Assembly (NCBI GenBank): GCA_020796225.1
Contig: CM036767.1
Coordinates: 25,674,100-25,738,099 of the forward strand
Origin: Arion vulgaris
Lineage: Eukaryota; Mollusca; Gastropoda; Stylommatophora; Arionidae
Length of the DNA: 64,000 nucleotides
Reading direction: 5' to 3'
The position numbers and the translations under genes are program-made. Numbering within the stretch: the first letter of the stretch is position 1; every line of letters starts with the position of its first letter. Shown piece by piece: positions 44,336 to 54,050 of this stretch. Under the pieces are notes generated by a model. The model saw only the letters and a program-made list of their open reading frames with translations, did no database searches and was not told the DNA's origin.

Positions 44336-44793
44336 AAAAATGTTTTTACGTGTTTCACTCAACTCAGTTGACAACTGTACGAAAGAAAATTGGGTACATT
44401 TGTACAATCTCACCATTAAAAAGGGTAAACTAACTAACCTAGATCAAGTGACGTCAGTCGAGCAGTCAGAGTTCACGGATAGCGGATGTACAGGGGAACC
44501 AAGCTCAAAGGTCATGAATGTCGTGGTATTTATTGTCATAGACAAGATGCATTAATGCAAGGGACAATTCCATAAAACTAATCTTATTCTATGATGGTTT
44601 GTTATTTAGTCCTATTATTTTCTATAATTTTATACAATTTTTAAAAATAAAATTGGGGATTCAATCGATAATTAAACGGACTATTTGAGCTAGAGTCCTC
44701 GTTTATCTGGGAAGTAGTTTGGCGCTAAGAATGAATATATGACATTGGTTTGGCAAATTATCATTGCAATAGCGATTAAAGGTCAGAGGTCGC
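44336..44793. other. No gene recognised
   Basis: Contains a + strand ORF (44289-44555, end reading KKGKLTNLDQVTSVEQSEFT) with no known domain. The AT-rich remainder has no repeat structure. Confidence 0.35.
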
Positions 44794-44827
44794 AATGTTA
44801 CATCTCTCTCTCTCTAGCGATCCTGGC

Positions 44828-45541
44828 CTAGATTGATGAACCAACTTTTATCATGAATTTTACAGTGTTTTTAAGGGACTCCATTCCTCCGTACAGCTTC
44901 TTGCAAAGCTCTGTGTTTTGAGGCCAGGTTTCTTTTCTTATACCTGCTATCAGTTGACAATCTTGCAGTACTTGCTCTGCCATCATGTCTGCCTTTTGCA
45001 GGGCACAGGCTAGTTGCGCCAATTTTAAATTTGTTAAACATGTGGGCGCGGAGCTTGTTGTGGCGGTACAGAAGTCCGTCGCTGTTGTTGTACTGGGGAT
45101 GGTCTTTTGTCCATTTGTCTTTATAGTGCAAGTTCTGGCTTCCTCATAACTGATCTTGAGATCAGACTGAGGTATTCGCCCGCCTTCTTTAGCTAGCTTG
45201 TCGGCGTGTTCCTTTCTGCTTATGTTGCAGTGTGATGGGATCCACTGAATAACGGTGCGTTTGAGTGCGTACACTAGTGCATCGAGGGTTGCTTTCAGCT
45301 CTGTTTTGCCTACGCTTTTGAGTGCTGTGATGACCGATAGAGTGTCAGTGAATATGTTGTGAGAGGTGCCTCGTTTCTCTAGGATCATTTCGGCCGCTGT
45401 TCTTATTGCCTCTGTCCGGTAGTTATTTGAGCATTTATCTGTGGCAATTGCTTTTGTGAGCGTCACTTTCTTTGAGAGTTTAAGTACTATTCCTCCTCCA
45501 CCATCGCTGATTGCATTCCTTGCCAATCCATCAGTGTACAT
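44828..45541 (-). pseudogene. LINE A RNase H and C-terminus, one open frame
   Basis: A 237-codon frame: MYTDGLARNAISDGGGGIVL (first catalytic Asp; Gly-Leu replaces the usual Gly-Ser), NYRTEAIRTAAEMI (Glu), NIFTDTLSVITAL (second Asp) and IQWIPSHCNISRKEHADKLA (final block), then the C-terminal region. The first Cys of the zinc knuckle reads ACALQKAD instead of CxC, so the knuckle is damaged. Same order as LINE A at 5.3-6.0 kb. Confidence 0.8.
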
Positions 45542-46963
45542 GTGTGTCCACTTATTTTCAGGGTATTCGGTCGCTATGTATTTTCTGTGGCGCTCTTCTT
45601 TGAAGCTTTCTTGCTGCCCTTTTTCAGTATGCCTGGGATTGATTCTCTTAGTTTCGCATTTTGGTTTCCACGGGGCACTTATCGGTTTCTGGGATTGATT
45701 TGACTTTGCAGTTTGCTAGGACCGGATGGTCTGCGGTCAGTGCTTTAGCGTTTTTTGCAAAGCTGGTTCTCTGTATCCTGCCCCTTCCGAATCCGTTCAT
45801 TCTTTCGTACATAGGCTGGGATTCAAGCCGTTTAAGTTTTTCCGCTAATACTAAGACTTTTCTGTCCCTTCGATCTGCCATTGTTTGGATGTCTGTGATT
45901 GTTTCCATCACCTTGATAGGCGTGGACTTCATGGCTCCTGTGATAATGCGTATTACACGGTTTTGACTGTTGCTCACTTTGGCGAATTGCTTGATGGATG
46001 CACTACTCCACGCTGCAATGCCGTACTCCAGGACTGGTCGCACTCTTCCAGAGTAGAGTGTTTTGAGGACTCTGGTGTTTGCTCCCACGTGGAGCCTGCG
46101 AGTTTGCGCATCATCTTCAGCCTGTGTCTCGCTTTTGCCATAGCATTTTCAATTTGGGGGCACCAATTCAGTTTTTGGTCGAGTGTGACTCCAAAGTACG
46201 TTGGGGTCTTGCTTTCTGGAAGATCTTGCCCATTGACTTTAAGCTTAATTTTGTGATTCTGGTTGTTCTGCGAGAACACAGTGTAAGTTGTTTTAGAAGG
46301 GTTTATGTTCATATTCCACTTTTTTTACCACACTTTCAGGTTATTTAGCATAACTTGCAGTCAATTTGTTGCTATGGGCATTGACTCTTCCCTCGCCCAT
46401 ATTGCCAGGTCATCGGCATACATGGCAGAGTGTACTTGCTTTGGTAGGCATGTTGCTATGTCATTGACAAAGATTAGAAAGAGAGTTAGTGACAGCACTC
46501 CTCCTTGGGGAATCCTTGCTCTAATGTGGCTTTCATGCTTGTGTACCCCTGAACTTGAACCCTTGCTGTTCTGTTCTCTAGGTATCTATCAAGCCATTTG
46601 TACATTCTTCCCTTTATACCGAGAGTGAGGAGTTTCAGTTTTAACCCCTCTTTCCAGATTGTGTCAAACGTCTTCTCCATATCTACCAAAACTGCCAGTG
46701 TCTGTTTCTTTTCTTAGAAACCATCCTCGATTTCCTGAGCGATGTAGGTTACTTGATCTTCTGTAGATCGGTGCTTCCAAAAGCCTCACTGTTGTGCCAT
46801 TGCTTTCCAAGTGCCAAGATAGCCATTTGTTCACCATGCGTTTGCCCGTGCAGTTTAGGAGGCTTATTGGTCTGTAACTCGCTGGGTCGAGTTTATTTTT
46901 GCCTGGTTTTAGGATGGGTACCATGATCGCTTCCTTCGATTCTCGTGGTACTATGCCTGTCCT

Positions 46964-47677
46964 CTACAACATATTTAGGATGGCAAGTAGAGCTGCCTTT
47001 GCTCTAGTACCCAAGTTTATAAGCATCTCATTTGTGATCCCATCCTTTCCGGGCAACTTTCTGAGCTTCAACTCCCTTAATGCCTCTTCCAACTCATTAC
47101 TGGTGAATGTATCCGTTAGGTGACTATCAGCTTTTCTTGGTTCGCCTTGGAGGGCTCTAGCTTTTCTCTTTGTGTCATATTTTTGCATTAGAATGTTTCG
47201 GCTTCCTTCCCGAGGACATCTTTTATCTTGTTCAAGGACTATTGTGGGTCGACTGGTGTTTTCGTCACTCAGCGATTTTGCTAGCTTCCACAATTTATGG
47301 CCGCTATCAAGGTTCAGGGATTTGGTCTTATCAACCCAGCTCTGTCGTGCTGATTGTTTGACCTCCCGCTTGTACTTTGTTGCTGCCGCCTTGTAAGCAG
47401 TATTGGTCATTACTGACTGTGCCTGTACTGCCTCACTCCTTGTCAATTCAAGGTTGTTTTCAAGCTTCTGAACCTCTGCTGTCCAGTATGGCTTGTAATC
47501 CTTCCGTGCGCCTCTAGGAATGGTTTCCCATGCTGCTTTCAGGATTGCTTCTGAGAGTTCCCTTGCCATGGATCGCATGTGTTTCTTTTCATGCATGTTG
47601 GTGTGTTCAACATTGGAATCTGTTAGTGCCCCGTACTGTTTCCAATTTGCTTTTTGTAGTTCCACCGTGGCAACCAC
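46964..47677 (-). pseudogene. LINE A linker and start of RT, one open frame
   Basis: A 237-codon frame with the charged helical linker between endonuclease and RT (KANWKQYGALTDSNVEHTNM, then ARKDYKPYWTAEVQKLENNL) and the RT opening LRELKLRKLPGKDGITNEML (KSPGKDGITNEML in the copy at 3.8 kb). No catalytic residues lie in this part. The frame ends at a stop after AILNML where the fingers domain should continue, and the next piece (46664-46924, IVPILKPGKNKLDPASYRPI-type) is in another frame. Confidence 0.8.
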
Positions 47678-48013
47678 ATTTTGGGCTCAGGTACAAATTT
47701 TAGGTCTACTTGATTTTATGTTCACTATCTCCGAGTTGCTTTGTGACCGTACGTACTGTTTTTGTGGAGAGGTCACTTGTTGCGAAGGCCAAATCGAGGA
47801 TGCTAGTCGTATGCCACCTTTTCGAGTAGAAGGTTGGCATATCGTCTGGGGCATTGATGAGGAACTGGTTATTCTCCTATCTCCCAGTCTTCCACTTCTA
47901 CGTCTCTGCTGTTCGTTTCGAGGTAGCCCCATCTTTCTGAGTGGCTGTTGAAATCACCGACCACCATGCATGCTGTATCATTGATAGCCATTGCATCGAG
48001 TGACACTGAGAAG

Positions 48014-48562
48014 TCACTTGGGCAGTATAAGAAGAATCTGCATTTCATGGCATGTAATTAGGACGCCTACGATCTCTGCTGCGCCGGCACTTCCTGTGGT
48101 TACTTCCGTTTGCTTTGCTGGAATGCCGTTTCGTACTAGGGTGAGGACTCCACCCTTGTGCCCTTCTCGGTCTAATCTGAAGGATTGGTAACCTCTGATC
48201 CCGAATCTATGTTGGGCATTTAGATGGGTCTCTTGTATACACACAACATAAATTTCATCTTCTGCAAGTCTTATTGTGAGTGCTTGCTTTTTGTGATGAA
48301 TACCTTCAGCATTCCATTGCACAATGTTTAATCGTCTCTGACCAGTTCTCGGCGGTATTGAACCAGTAGCCTTTTCCCATTGACCTCGCTCGCTGCTTTT
48401 CCGAGTTGGAGGGCGGGGACCGTCGGTAGCAAAAAACGGGCTCCTTCGAGGCATGGGGTCCGGCACTCGTCCTGCCTGACGGATCTCCACAGGCGTAGCA
48501 CCATATCGAGATTCTATACTGAACATATTCATGATAAAATTTGGTCCATGCAGCCTTAGCAT
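48014..48562 (-). pseudogene. LINE A ORF2 N-terminus, APE endonuclease
   Basis: A 182-codon frame: a proline/arginine-rich start, then LNIVQWNAEGIHHKKQ (strand 1 with the metal-binding Asn), VVCIQETHLNAQ (the E of QETH) and GGVLTLVRNGIPA. These are the first blocks of the apurinic-endonuclease-like domain that nicks target DNA for LINE insertion. It ends early at a stop (ILLILPK), with the rest of the domain in other frames to about 47700. Confidence 0.85.
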
Positions 48563-48685
48563 GGGTAGCTACGTCACCGCTTTCAGTGCCAATTGGAGTT
48601 CAGTTACCTATCCTTCGGCTGTGTGTCCGATTTCAACCAACGTTTACTGGGTTTGCTCTCCGTTAGCCTTTGGCTGTCCACAGCC

Positions 48686-49051
48686 AAACAATATTCTCTA
48701 GGCACTCCTGTCATTTGATGTGTTCGAAATATTTAATTGTCCTTGATTTTATATTATTTAATAGCCAACTCTCTTTAGTATCAAGCTGTTGCAGAATAAG
48801 CGTTTGTTCTTTTCCTAAAAGGGGTAATGGGGTCTAAGGCGCATAGGGACAACGTTGCACCAGGATTAGTGAGCTGGCACTAACCAAGATCCTACCCCAC
48901 CTCCACATGGTGACCTTGGAAACAGACAACGGTTCCTGTCTGGCTAAGCGGGTAGGGATCGAGGAAGAGCTACTCTGGTATAAGTAGTGATGCAGACGCA
49001 GTTACATTGGATGAGATCCGCTCGCAACACAGACAAGCAGAATTCCAGAGC
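48686..49051 (-). repeat. Right arm of the inverted duplication, flanked by 20-bp palindromic direct repeats
   Basis: Reverse-complement match to 43633-44000. It sits in the LINE A leader between two perfect 20-bp direct repeats TTTGGCTGTCCACAGCCAAA (48669-48688 and 49056-49075). That 20-mer is itself a palindrome (9-bp arms around CC). The insert between the repeats is 367 bp. Confidence 0.93.
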
Positions 49052-49916
49052 AACATTTGGCTGTCCACAGCCAAACCCACAAGGAAGCAGGTTGCTATTT
49101 TCTTTCAGGGCAGCGACCGTAGAGACCTGCCCTCCGGGCTAATGAGCACTATCTGCCCAGCTATACCAGTTTTGTTAATGGACTGCTTGGTTTGTCTACC
49201 ATCTAGTTTTGTTTACGGTTTACTCCGCTAGCCTTTGATTGTCCCCAACCAAAACTACAAGGCAGCAGTAGTTCCCTACGAAGAGAACAGAGTCCTGGGA
49301 TGCTTTATGGATGCTCGGGTCGGCACTAGGCAATTTGCATTGCTCTGTAATTTCCTTTGATCCGGGAAACCCCGGGCTGGGGCCCCGCACATCGTAATGT
49401 ATGGGTCGTTTCATTCGGCGCTATCAGCGCAACTTAAATTTGCACTCGCGGTCATCACCCGCCCTGATATTTCCAGGGATGTTAATTGCGTGGACAATCG
49501 TACCTTGCCCGGCTGTCTCAGGAGGGCAGTTTCAGTAAGCCACTAAAACGTAACTTTGAGATTTACGCTGGCCAACTTTACACAGTATCTTAGTCCGTGC
49601 TTGGCCTAATGTACGGCGTTTTATCGCAATCTTCCCTTGTGCCACAGTTACCGTGCATTGGGAGTGCCATGGCACGCTGCCCAACTTGCGCTCATGGCTC
49701 GAGTTTCGCTCCGTTTAGGATGCACCTCTCATCCCTTCACATGCAGCCTTTCCCATCTGCTGGGAAGCTGATACGACCAAGATATTCACACATCTGCCGT
49801 TTCATGTACCTTGCCTTGGGACTGCTCCGACACTCAGTTTGACTCGTGCACATGGCGCCGAGTTTCACTTCATATCTTGGCTTTTGGGATGCCCCTCTTC
49901 CCTTAAATTCAATCAT

Positions 49917-50207
49917 TTACTCTGGGGGAGTTGGTGTTTTGTTCAGGACGCTCGTACGCCGCTGATTCGTACTTTTCAACATGGGCATTTTTATAGGACA
50001 TCGGCCAGGAGATGCGTGCTTGTTCAGGATTTCGGCCCCTGCATTATTTTCCTTGCTTGCACTACTACCGTATCTTGTAGTTCTCCCCGATCCCTGCCCC
50101 CCCTTAGCCAGACTGGAACCTGAGTCTGTGTCCAGGGTCACCACTTGGAGGTAGGGGGCAGGGTCTTGTATACGCCCTTCGCTAACCCTGGCACATGTTG
50201 CCGCCAT
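49917..50207 (-). pseudogene. Candidate LINE A ORF1 N-terminus
   Basis: Begins 14 bp inside the 5' end of the full-length LINE A: MAATCARVSEGRIQDPAPYL, VVTLDTDSGSSLAKGGQGS, then a Ser/Lys-rich stretch. The second leader copy (43861 downward) reads VTLETDNGSCLAKR at the same place, so the frame is shared by two independently inserted copies. No CCHC or RRM motif was seen. It may instead be non-coding leader. Confidence 0.45.
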
Positions 50208-50233
50208 GAGCCTTTGACCCCAATGTTACATCT

Positions 50234-50838
50234 TAGATAGTTTACTTGTAAACTAACCCCAGAAATAGTGCACGGCACAATGCTTGAAGTATTAGAGGCA
50301 AAATGATGAGCTTCAGTATATATAATATTTTTAATAAGGAGATATTATATAAATAACAGGATTGTTATATTACTCTGATATAATATTTATATTTTAGTGT
50401 TATATATTCAACTTTCAAAGCTAATCAGTGTCAAGTTAAAAATAATAATTACGAAAAATAATTTCAAAATAATAAGTACACCATGTTAATTCTTTTTGGT
50501 TTGGTGGGACCGGTTCTTACTGACCCCTAATGACCAGGGGCGTATACTAATTAGGGGTAAAAAAATGAATTTCAAATTTCAGACTGTGTATGATATTTTA
50601 GCGTTATATATCAACTTTCAAAGTTAATCAGTATCTCGTTGAAAGTAATAATTATGAATAAATAATGTCTAAAATAATAAGTACAGGTTACTCAATATTT
50701 TTGGTGGGACCGGGTCCCACTGGCCCTTAAAGATGAGCCACCCCTGCATTGAACATGTATACATATAGAAAATGGAGCATGAGAAGAGAAAGTACTAAGA
50801 TGCATAGAAATTGCTAACTTAGTATGGTTATTGGTTAC
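50234..50838. other. No gene; ~204-bp imperfect tandem duplication
   Basis: AT-rich. Copies at about 50391-50530 and 50595-50730 share ATTTTAG-GTTATATA, CAACTTTCAAAG-TAATCAGT, AATAATAAGTACA and GGTGGGACCGG. They are well diverged. The second half of each copy (GGTGGGACCGG..) is GC-richer than its surroundings. Confidence 0.55.
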
Positions 50839-50839
50839 T

Positions 50840-51092
50840 AAACTAACGTCATTGCACTCCGGGCAGACCCATAGGTGCTCAGTCTCCCCAACAGATATCG
50901 AAGAGTATGCATACTGATGGTTCCTGTGGCTCGTTGATTAAACACACCTCTCACTCTGCCTCTCAGGCATCCAGTTCGACTTGAACAACGGGTAACTCCA
51001 AACTTCTTAAATCGCTTGATCGATTCAACATCGATTTTAGTGTCCTCATCCAACAGAGAGTCGCGAAGAGACCGAAGAATATCCCCATAACT
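50840..51092 (-). mobile_element. LINE G 3' fragment
   Basis: - strand: LLDEDTKIDVESIKRF-type start (MDEDTKIDVESIKRFKKFGV), TRCSSRTGCLRGRVRGVFNQ, RATGTISMHTLRYLLGRLS and the 3' end GGAGTGCAATGACGTTAGTT. Nearly identical to 21900-22110 but with fewer breaks. Confidence 0.85.
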
Positions 51093-51351
51093 TTGTATGA
51101 CATTTTATGATGATTGCTATTTGCATGATTACAAAAGTAACAGTGGAAGAAAAGTTATGAGAGTTGAGCAATATGTAAATAACAGATTAGCAACATTAAA
51201 GACAACTATATGCGTTCTCTGTTTACAGCAGGAAAGTGTCTCCACTTTGTTAAATCATTTGCTACAAAGTCTGCCATAATTAACTGTTGCATGATTTTGC
51301 TAGAAAGGCAAATCGCCCTAAGGAAGCCATATATGATTAAATATACCTTAC

Positions 51352-51761
51352 CTGCCAGAGCCAGGGTATTTTGGACCTCTTCTCCCATGAGTCGTGCTCC
51401 TCTCTGACTCAAGTGATGTAGTCAGGGATGATCTATCTCCTTTTCTACGGTTTGCATCTCCAGCTGGACTACCTGTAAAATCTTGTGGCTGTCTTTGACT
51501 CCTTTGAGGCTGACATGTCCCATATCCCCCTGTGCTGTTACGATTACGTCTATCCCTACTACTTACTATAAACCTGCCAGGTTGAGCATTGAAGTCCATC
51601 CGTTTAGTCCTATCTGTCCTGTTAGTGCGAACCATGCGATCAACCACAGTTCTGCCCGCTCTTATTTGGTGATCAGATCTATCATGTTCACTTTGACTCC
51701 CTCTATTCATTCTGCTGCTACAATTGGTCGGCCATGAGGTGCCACCAAATGCAGGATTTGT
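51352..51761 (-). CDS. Unrecognised host gene, internal exon (Arg/Ser/Gln-rich)
   Basis: The - strand frame is open for 136 codons between acceptor TTCATACTTACAG (ends 51762) and donor GTAAGG (51351-51346). It starts in phase 0 (TNPAFGGTSWPTNCSS) and ends in phase 2 (GRRGPKYPGSG). The sequence is low in hydrophobics and rich in Arg, Ser, Thr and Gln (DRMVRTNRTDRTKRMDFNAQ, STGGYGTCQPQRSQRQPQDF), so it is probably disordered, perhaps nucleic-acid binding; that is inference. No domain is recognised. Outside the splice sites the frame closes soon. It is unlike all LINE families here. It pairs in phase with the exon at 61927-62145; further exons must lie beyond. Confidence 0.6.
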
Positions 51762-51934
51762 CTGTAAGTATGAAGCATAAAATCCAAAAATAAATAGGAA
51801 CATGCAAATGGTTCAGCATTAAAAAATGATATCTATTCTATAGTTCCTATGGGATTTTTACAAAAAGGAAATAAAAGACCTCACCATTCAGAAAGCAATG
51901 GCAAACTACTGAAGTATAAGTGGTGCCTACAAAA

Positions 51935-52003
51935 TCAACAACTCGTTTACTGTGTTTGATAGCCACATCCTGTAAAGGATATGCCATGATTTTCAATTCT
52001 ATA
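51935..52003 (+). repeat. Dispersed block shared with 44120-44200
   Basis: AACAACTCGTTT-CTGTG-TTGAT, CCACATCCTGTAAAGGATAT and GCCATGATTTTCA recur at both places in the same orientation. Near 44.1 kb the block lies upstream of a Penelope tail; here it stands alone. Confidence 0.7.
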
Positions 52004-52316
52004 GATAAGAATGGATGTGAAGTTGTCTACCTAACCCTGTAGAAAAATAAAAGCCAAAGACTCAACAAACATGAATAATACAACAAAAAGAAACACTTTT
52101 AAACCACCAACTAGGTCAGAGGAAGAACCCCTGCAAGGGGCATTTCACAACTGAAAGCAGACCTGCAGTTAAGTGTTTCAAAAAAAAGATGAGGACTGCA
52201 CCACGAAGATGTGTAGAAACCAGTAATGGCTGCCCCAACTGTGAAGTAAATAGGGAAACTGCTTTGCTGCCTTTCATTTGGACATTTATCATTAATAAAA
52301 CAGACACTTTTGAGTG

Positions 52317-52937
52317 ATATCAGTTATCAGTTATATGAGGACTATCATCATAGCACTCGGACATGTCCATAGGTGCTCCGATCTCCGCCTCAGCAAATCC
52401 AGCAGCGTCCAGCGACCCAACACGCCAGTTCGATGTTGATTAATCAATCTCTTTGCATATTTAGTATGTCGTTCTTTTCGGGCTGCACCAATATTGACAC
52501 CCATCTCTTTCAATCTGGTCAGCGAGTGGGATTCACAGCCCTGAAACTCCTGTGTTCGGAAAGACTCTCTCAATGCGTGAAGAATGTCACTTCGATCCAT
52601 GGCAGCTCACTCTGATATTGTAGCCAAGCCAGCCAATCTATCAGCTCGTTCATTATCCCTAACTCCTGCGTGCCCAGGGACAAAAATGAAGGTGATTTCT
52701 TTGATCACTGTCTGTACCAGTACCTCCACCCAGTTGTGTCTCACCATACCTGATTGACTTTACGAATCATGCTCATGGAGTCACTGAGTATGAAAATACG
52801 AGAGTAGTTGTGAGATGCCAACCACTTCACCGCCTCCGTAACCGCCCGAACTTCCATTGTCAAGCTACTTGTGGTTGTTGCGTAGGCCCCACTGGCCTCT
52901 CTTATTATTTTTCCTCGTGAGCGTGCTGAGTGATATA
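52317..52937 (-). mobile_element. LINE F 3' portion in the host-gene 5' intron flank
   Basis: Read on -: SSLTMEVRAVTEAVKWLASH-type RNase H (52790-52890), SDSMSMIRKVNQ, FIFVPGHAGVRDNERADRLA, MDRSDILHALRESFRTQEFQ, RLKEMGVNIGAARKERHTKY and RLINQHRTGVLGRWTLLDLL; the 3' end is ATATAACTGATAACTGATAT. 5'-truncated at about 52937. Same subfamily as 31.6-32.4 kb. Confidence 0.87.
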
Positions 52938-53085
52938 CTTTCTATATTGTCCATGTTTTATTTCTTCACTTGTATAATTTTTCACATCCCATTTACATGG
53001 CATTAGCAACATACATGTTCACAAATTAGTACCTAATCCTAGTTCACTTAATCTGTCAAATCACAAATATTGATTAGAAATTGTA

Positions 53086-53751
53086 TCTATCTATATATAA
53101 TCCTTAGTGTCCGATGTGTGTCCGGGTATACACAGCCTCAGGTTACATCCAATATTCACCAGATTTCGATACAATATTTTTCGGGCTAAATTTAGATCAG
53201 CTAAAGAAACAGTTTCAAAATCGGATCAATATTAGCTTTAAAATAAAATAAAATCGAATTCTTGATGTCTGATCCGACATTTAAATCCGCCATCTTTGTT
53301 ACATTCAGACAAGCGGTTAAGAAAGCTTAACAGTCAAAGGGATATAATCCAAAAATTATCAGATGGCCTCTACAACATAGGCATTGATTACATCCCTTAA
53401 CGTACCATTAGTTGCGTTGCGTTTTTCCATTTGCCTTGATTTGCGCAGAATGTATAATTTTCATGTCATTACAGCTTCACTTTTCTGTTTCAAACTACAC
53501 TATAGAAATTTTTAAATAATTAGGAAGAATGCGAAGACGCTACTTTGATTAGTCGTGAAGCATTACAAGAACCACTCGAACCGTTAAAATCGTTTAACAA
53601 CGACATACCCAATTCTTAAAAATACCACTCTTAAAAATATCCGAAAATACAATTCATGCTATTAGATGACATCTTTTGGAAAGGCTTACCCAATTCCTCA
53701 TCAAGGATTAATAAAAACTTTCACCCGTGTGGAGCCGAGTTAATTAGCTAG
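53086..53751 (+). mobile_element. Non-autonomous Helitron-like element
   Basis: Starts TCTATCTATATATAATCC (5'-TC) directly after an A. Ends with ACCCGTGTGGAGCCGAGT, TAATTAG and CTAG at 53748-53751, directly before a T. Short 3' hairpin (ACCCG with CGAGT, one mismatch) and terminal CTAG, insertion between A and T and no TIR or TSD are the Helitron hallmarks. 666 bp with no Rep/helicase coding. The 5' end is less certain because of the TATC repetition. Confidence 0.72.
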
Positions 53752-54037
53752 TTTGCTATAAATTTGATTTCACAAACACTTCTCATTGCTGCAAAGTTAT
53801 TCCCAGTGCCCTGGGAATTCATTAGGGACTGTTTCTATAGTTCTGGGACTTTAAGGGTGTTAAACATTATCATGATCTATCCTTGTCTGCTTTAGTTTTC
53901 TTCCTCTTTAAGCCTCAGTGTTTCCCTTGCTCCTTTTTAGGAATAGTATTTTGTGTTGACATTTCTTGCATATGTTGCTAATTCTTCATGCGTTGTGTAT
54001 TCTTGCACAACCATCGGCATCCTTGAATTTGTTCTGC
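53752..54037. other. Intronic spacer, nothing recognised
   Basis: AT-rich, no coding or repeat recognised, between the Helitron-like element and the RTE target site. Confidence 0.35.
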
Positions 54038-54050
54038 ACTTTGATGTTAT

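Larger units (their letters stand above)
44806..50221 (-). mobile_element. LINE A (I/Nimb-like), full-length with 12-bp TSD
   Basis: Perfect 12-bp TSD AATGTTACATCT at 44794-44805 and 50222-50233 brackets a complete element. Read 50221 to 44806: a possible ORF1 starting 14 bp from the 5' end (49917-50207), leader (48560-49900; 367-bp insert at 48689-49055), APE domain LNIVQWNAEGIHHKKQALTI and CIQETHLN (48014-48562), linker and pre-RT (46964-47677), RT FDTIWKEG (46486-46689), catalytic MYADDLA (46409-46420), thumb (45648-46312), RNase H MYTDGLARNAISDGGGG and IQWIPSHCNIS (44828-45541), knuckle CALQKADMMAEQVLQDC (about 44950-45010), and a (GA)n tail. Net length without the insert is about 5.0 kb. 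Several frameshifts kill it. Confidence 0.93.

Noticed and set aside
44289..44555. + strand ORF with a KKGKLTNLDQV end, considered as a host exon
   Set aside because: Acceptor-like and donor-like sites exist but are weak, and the 5' part overlaps the Penelope tail.
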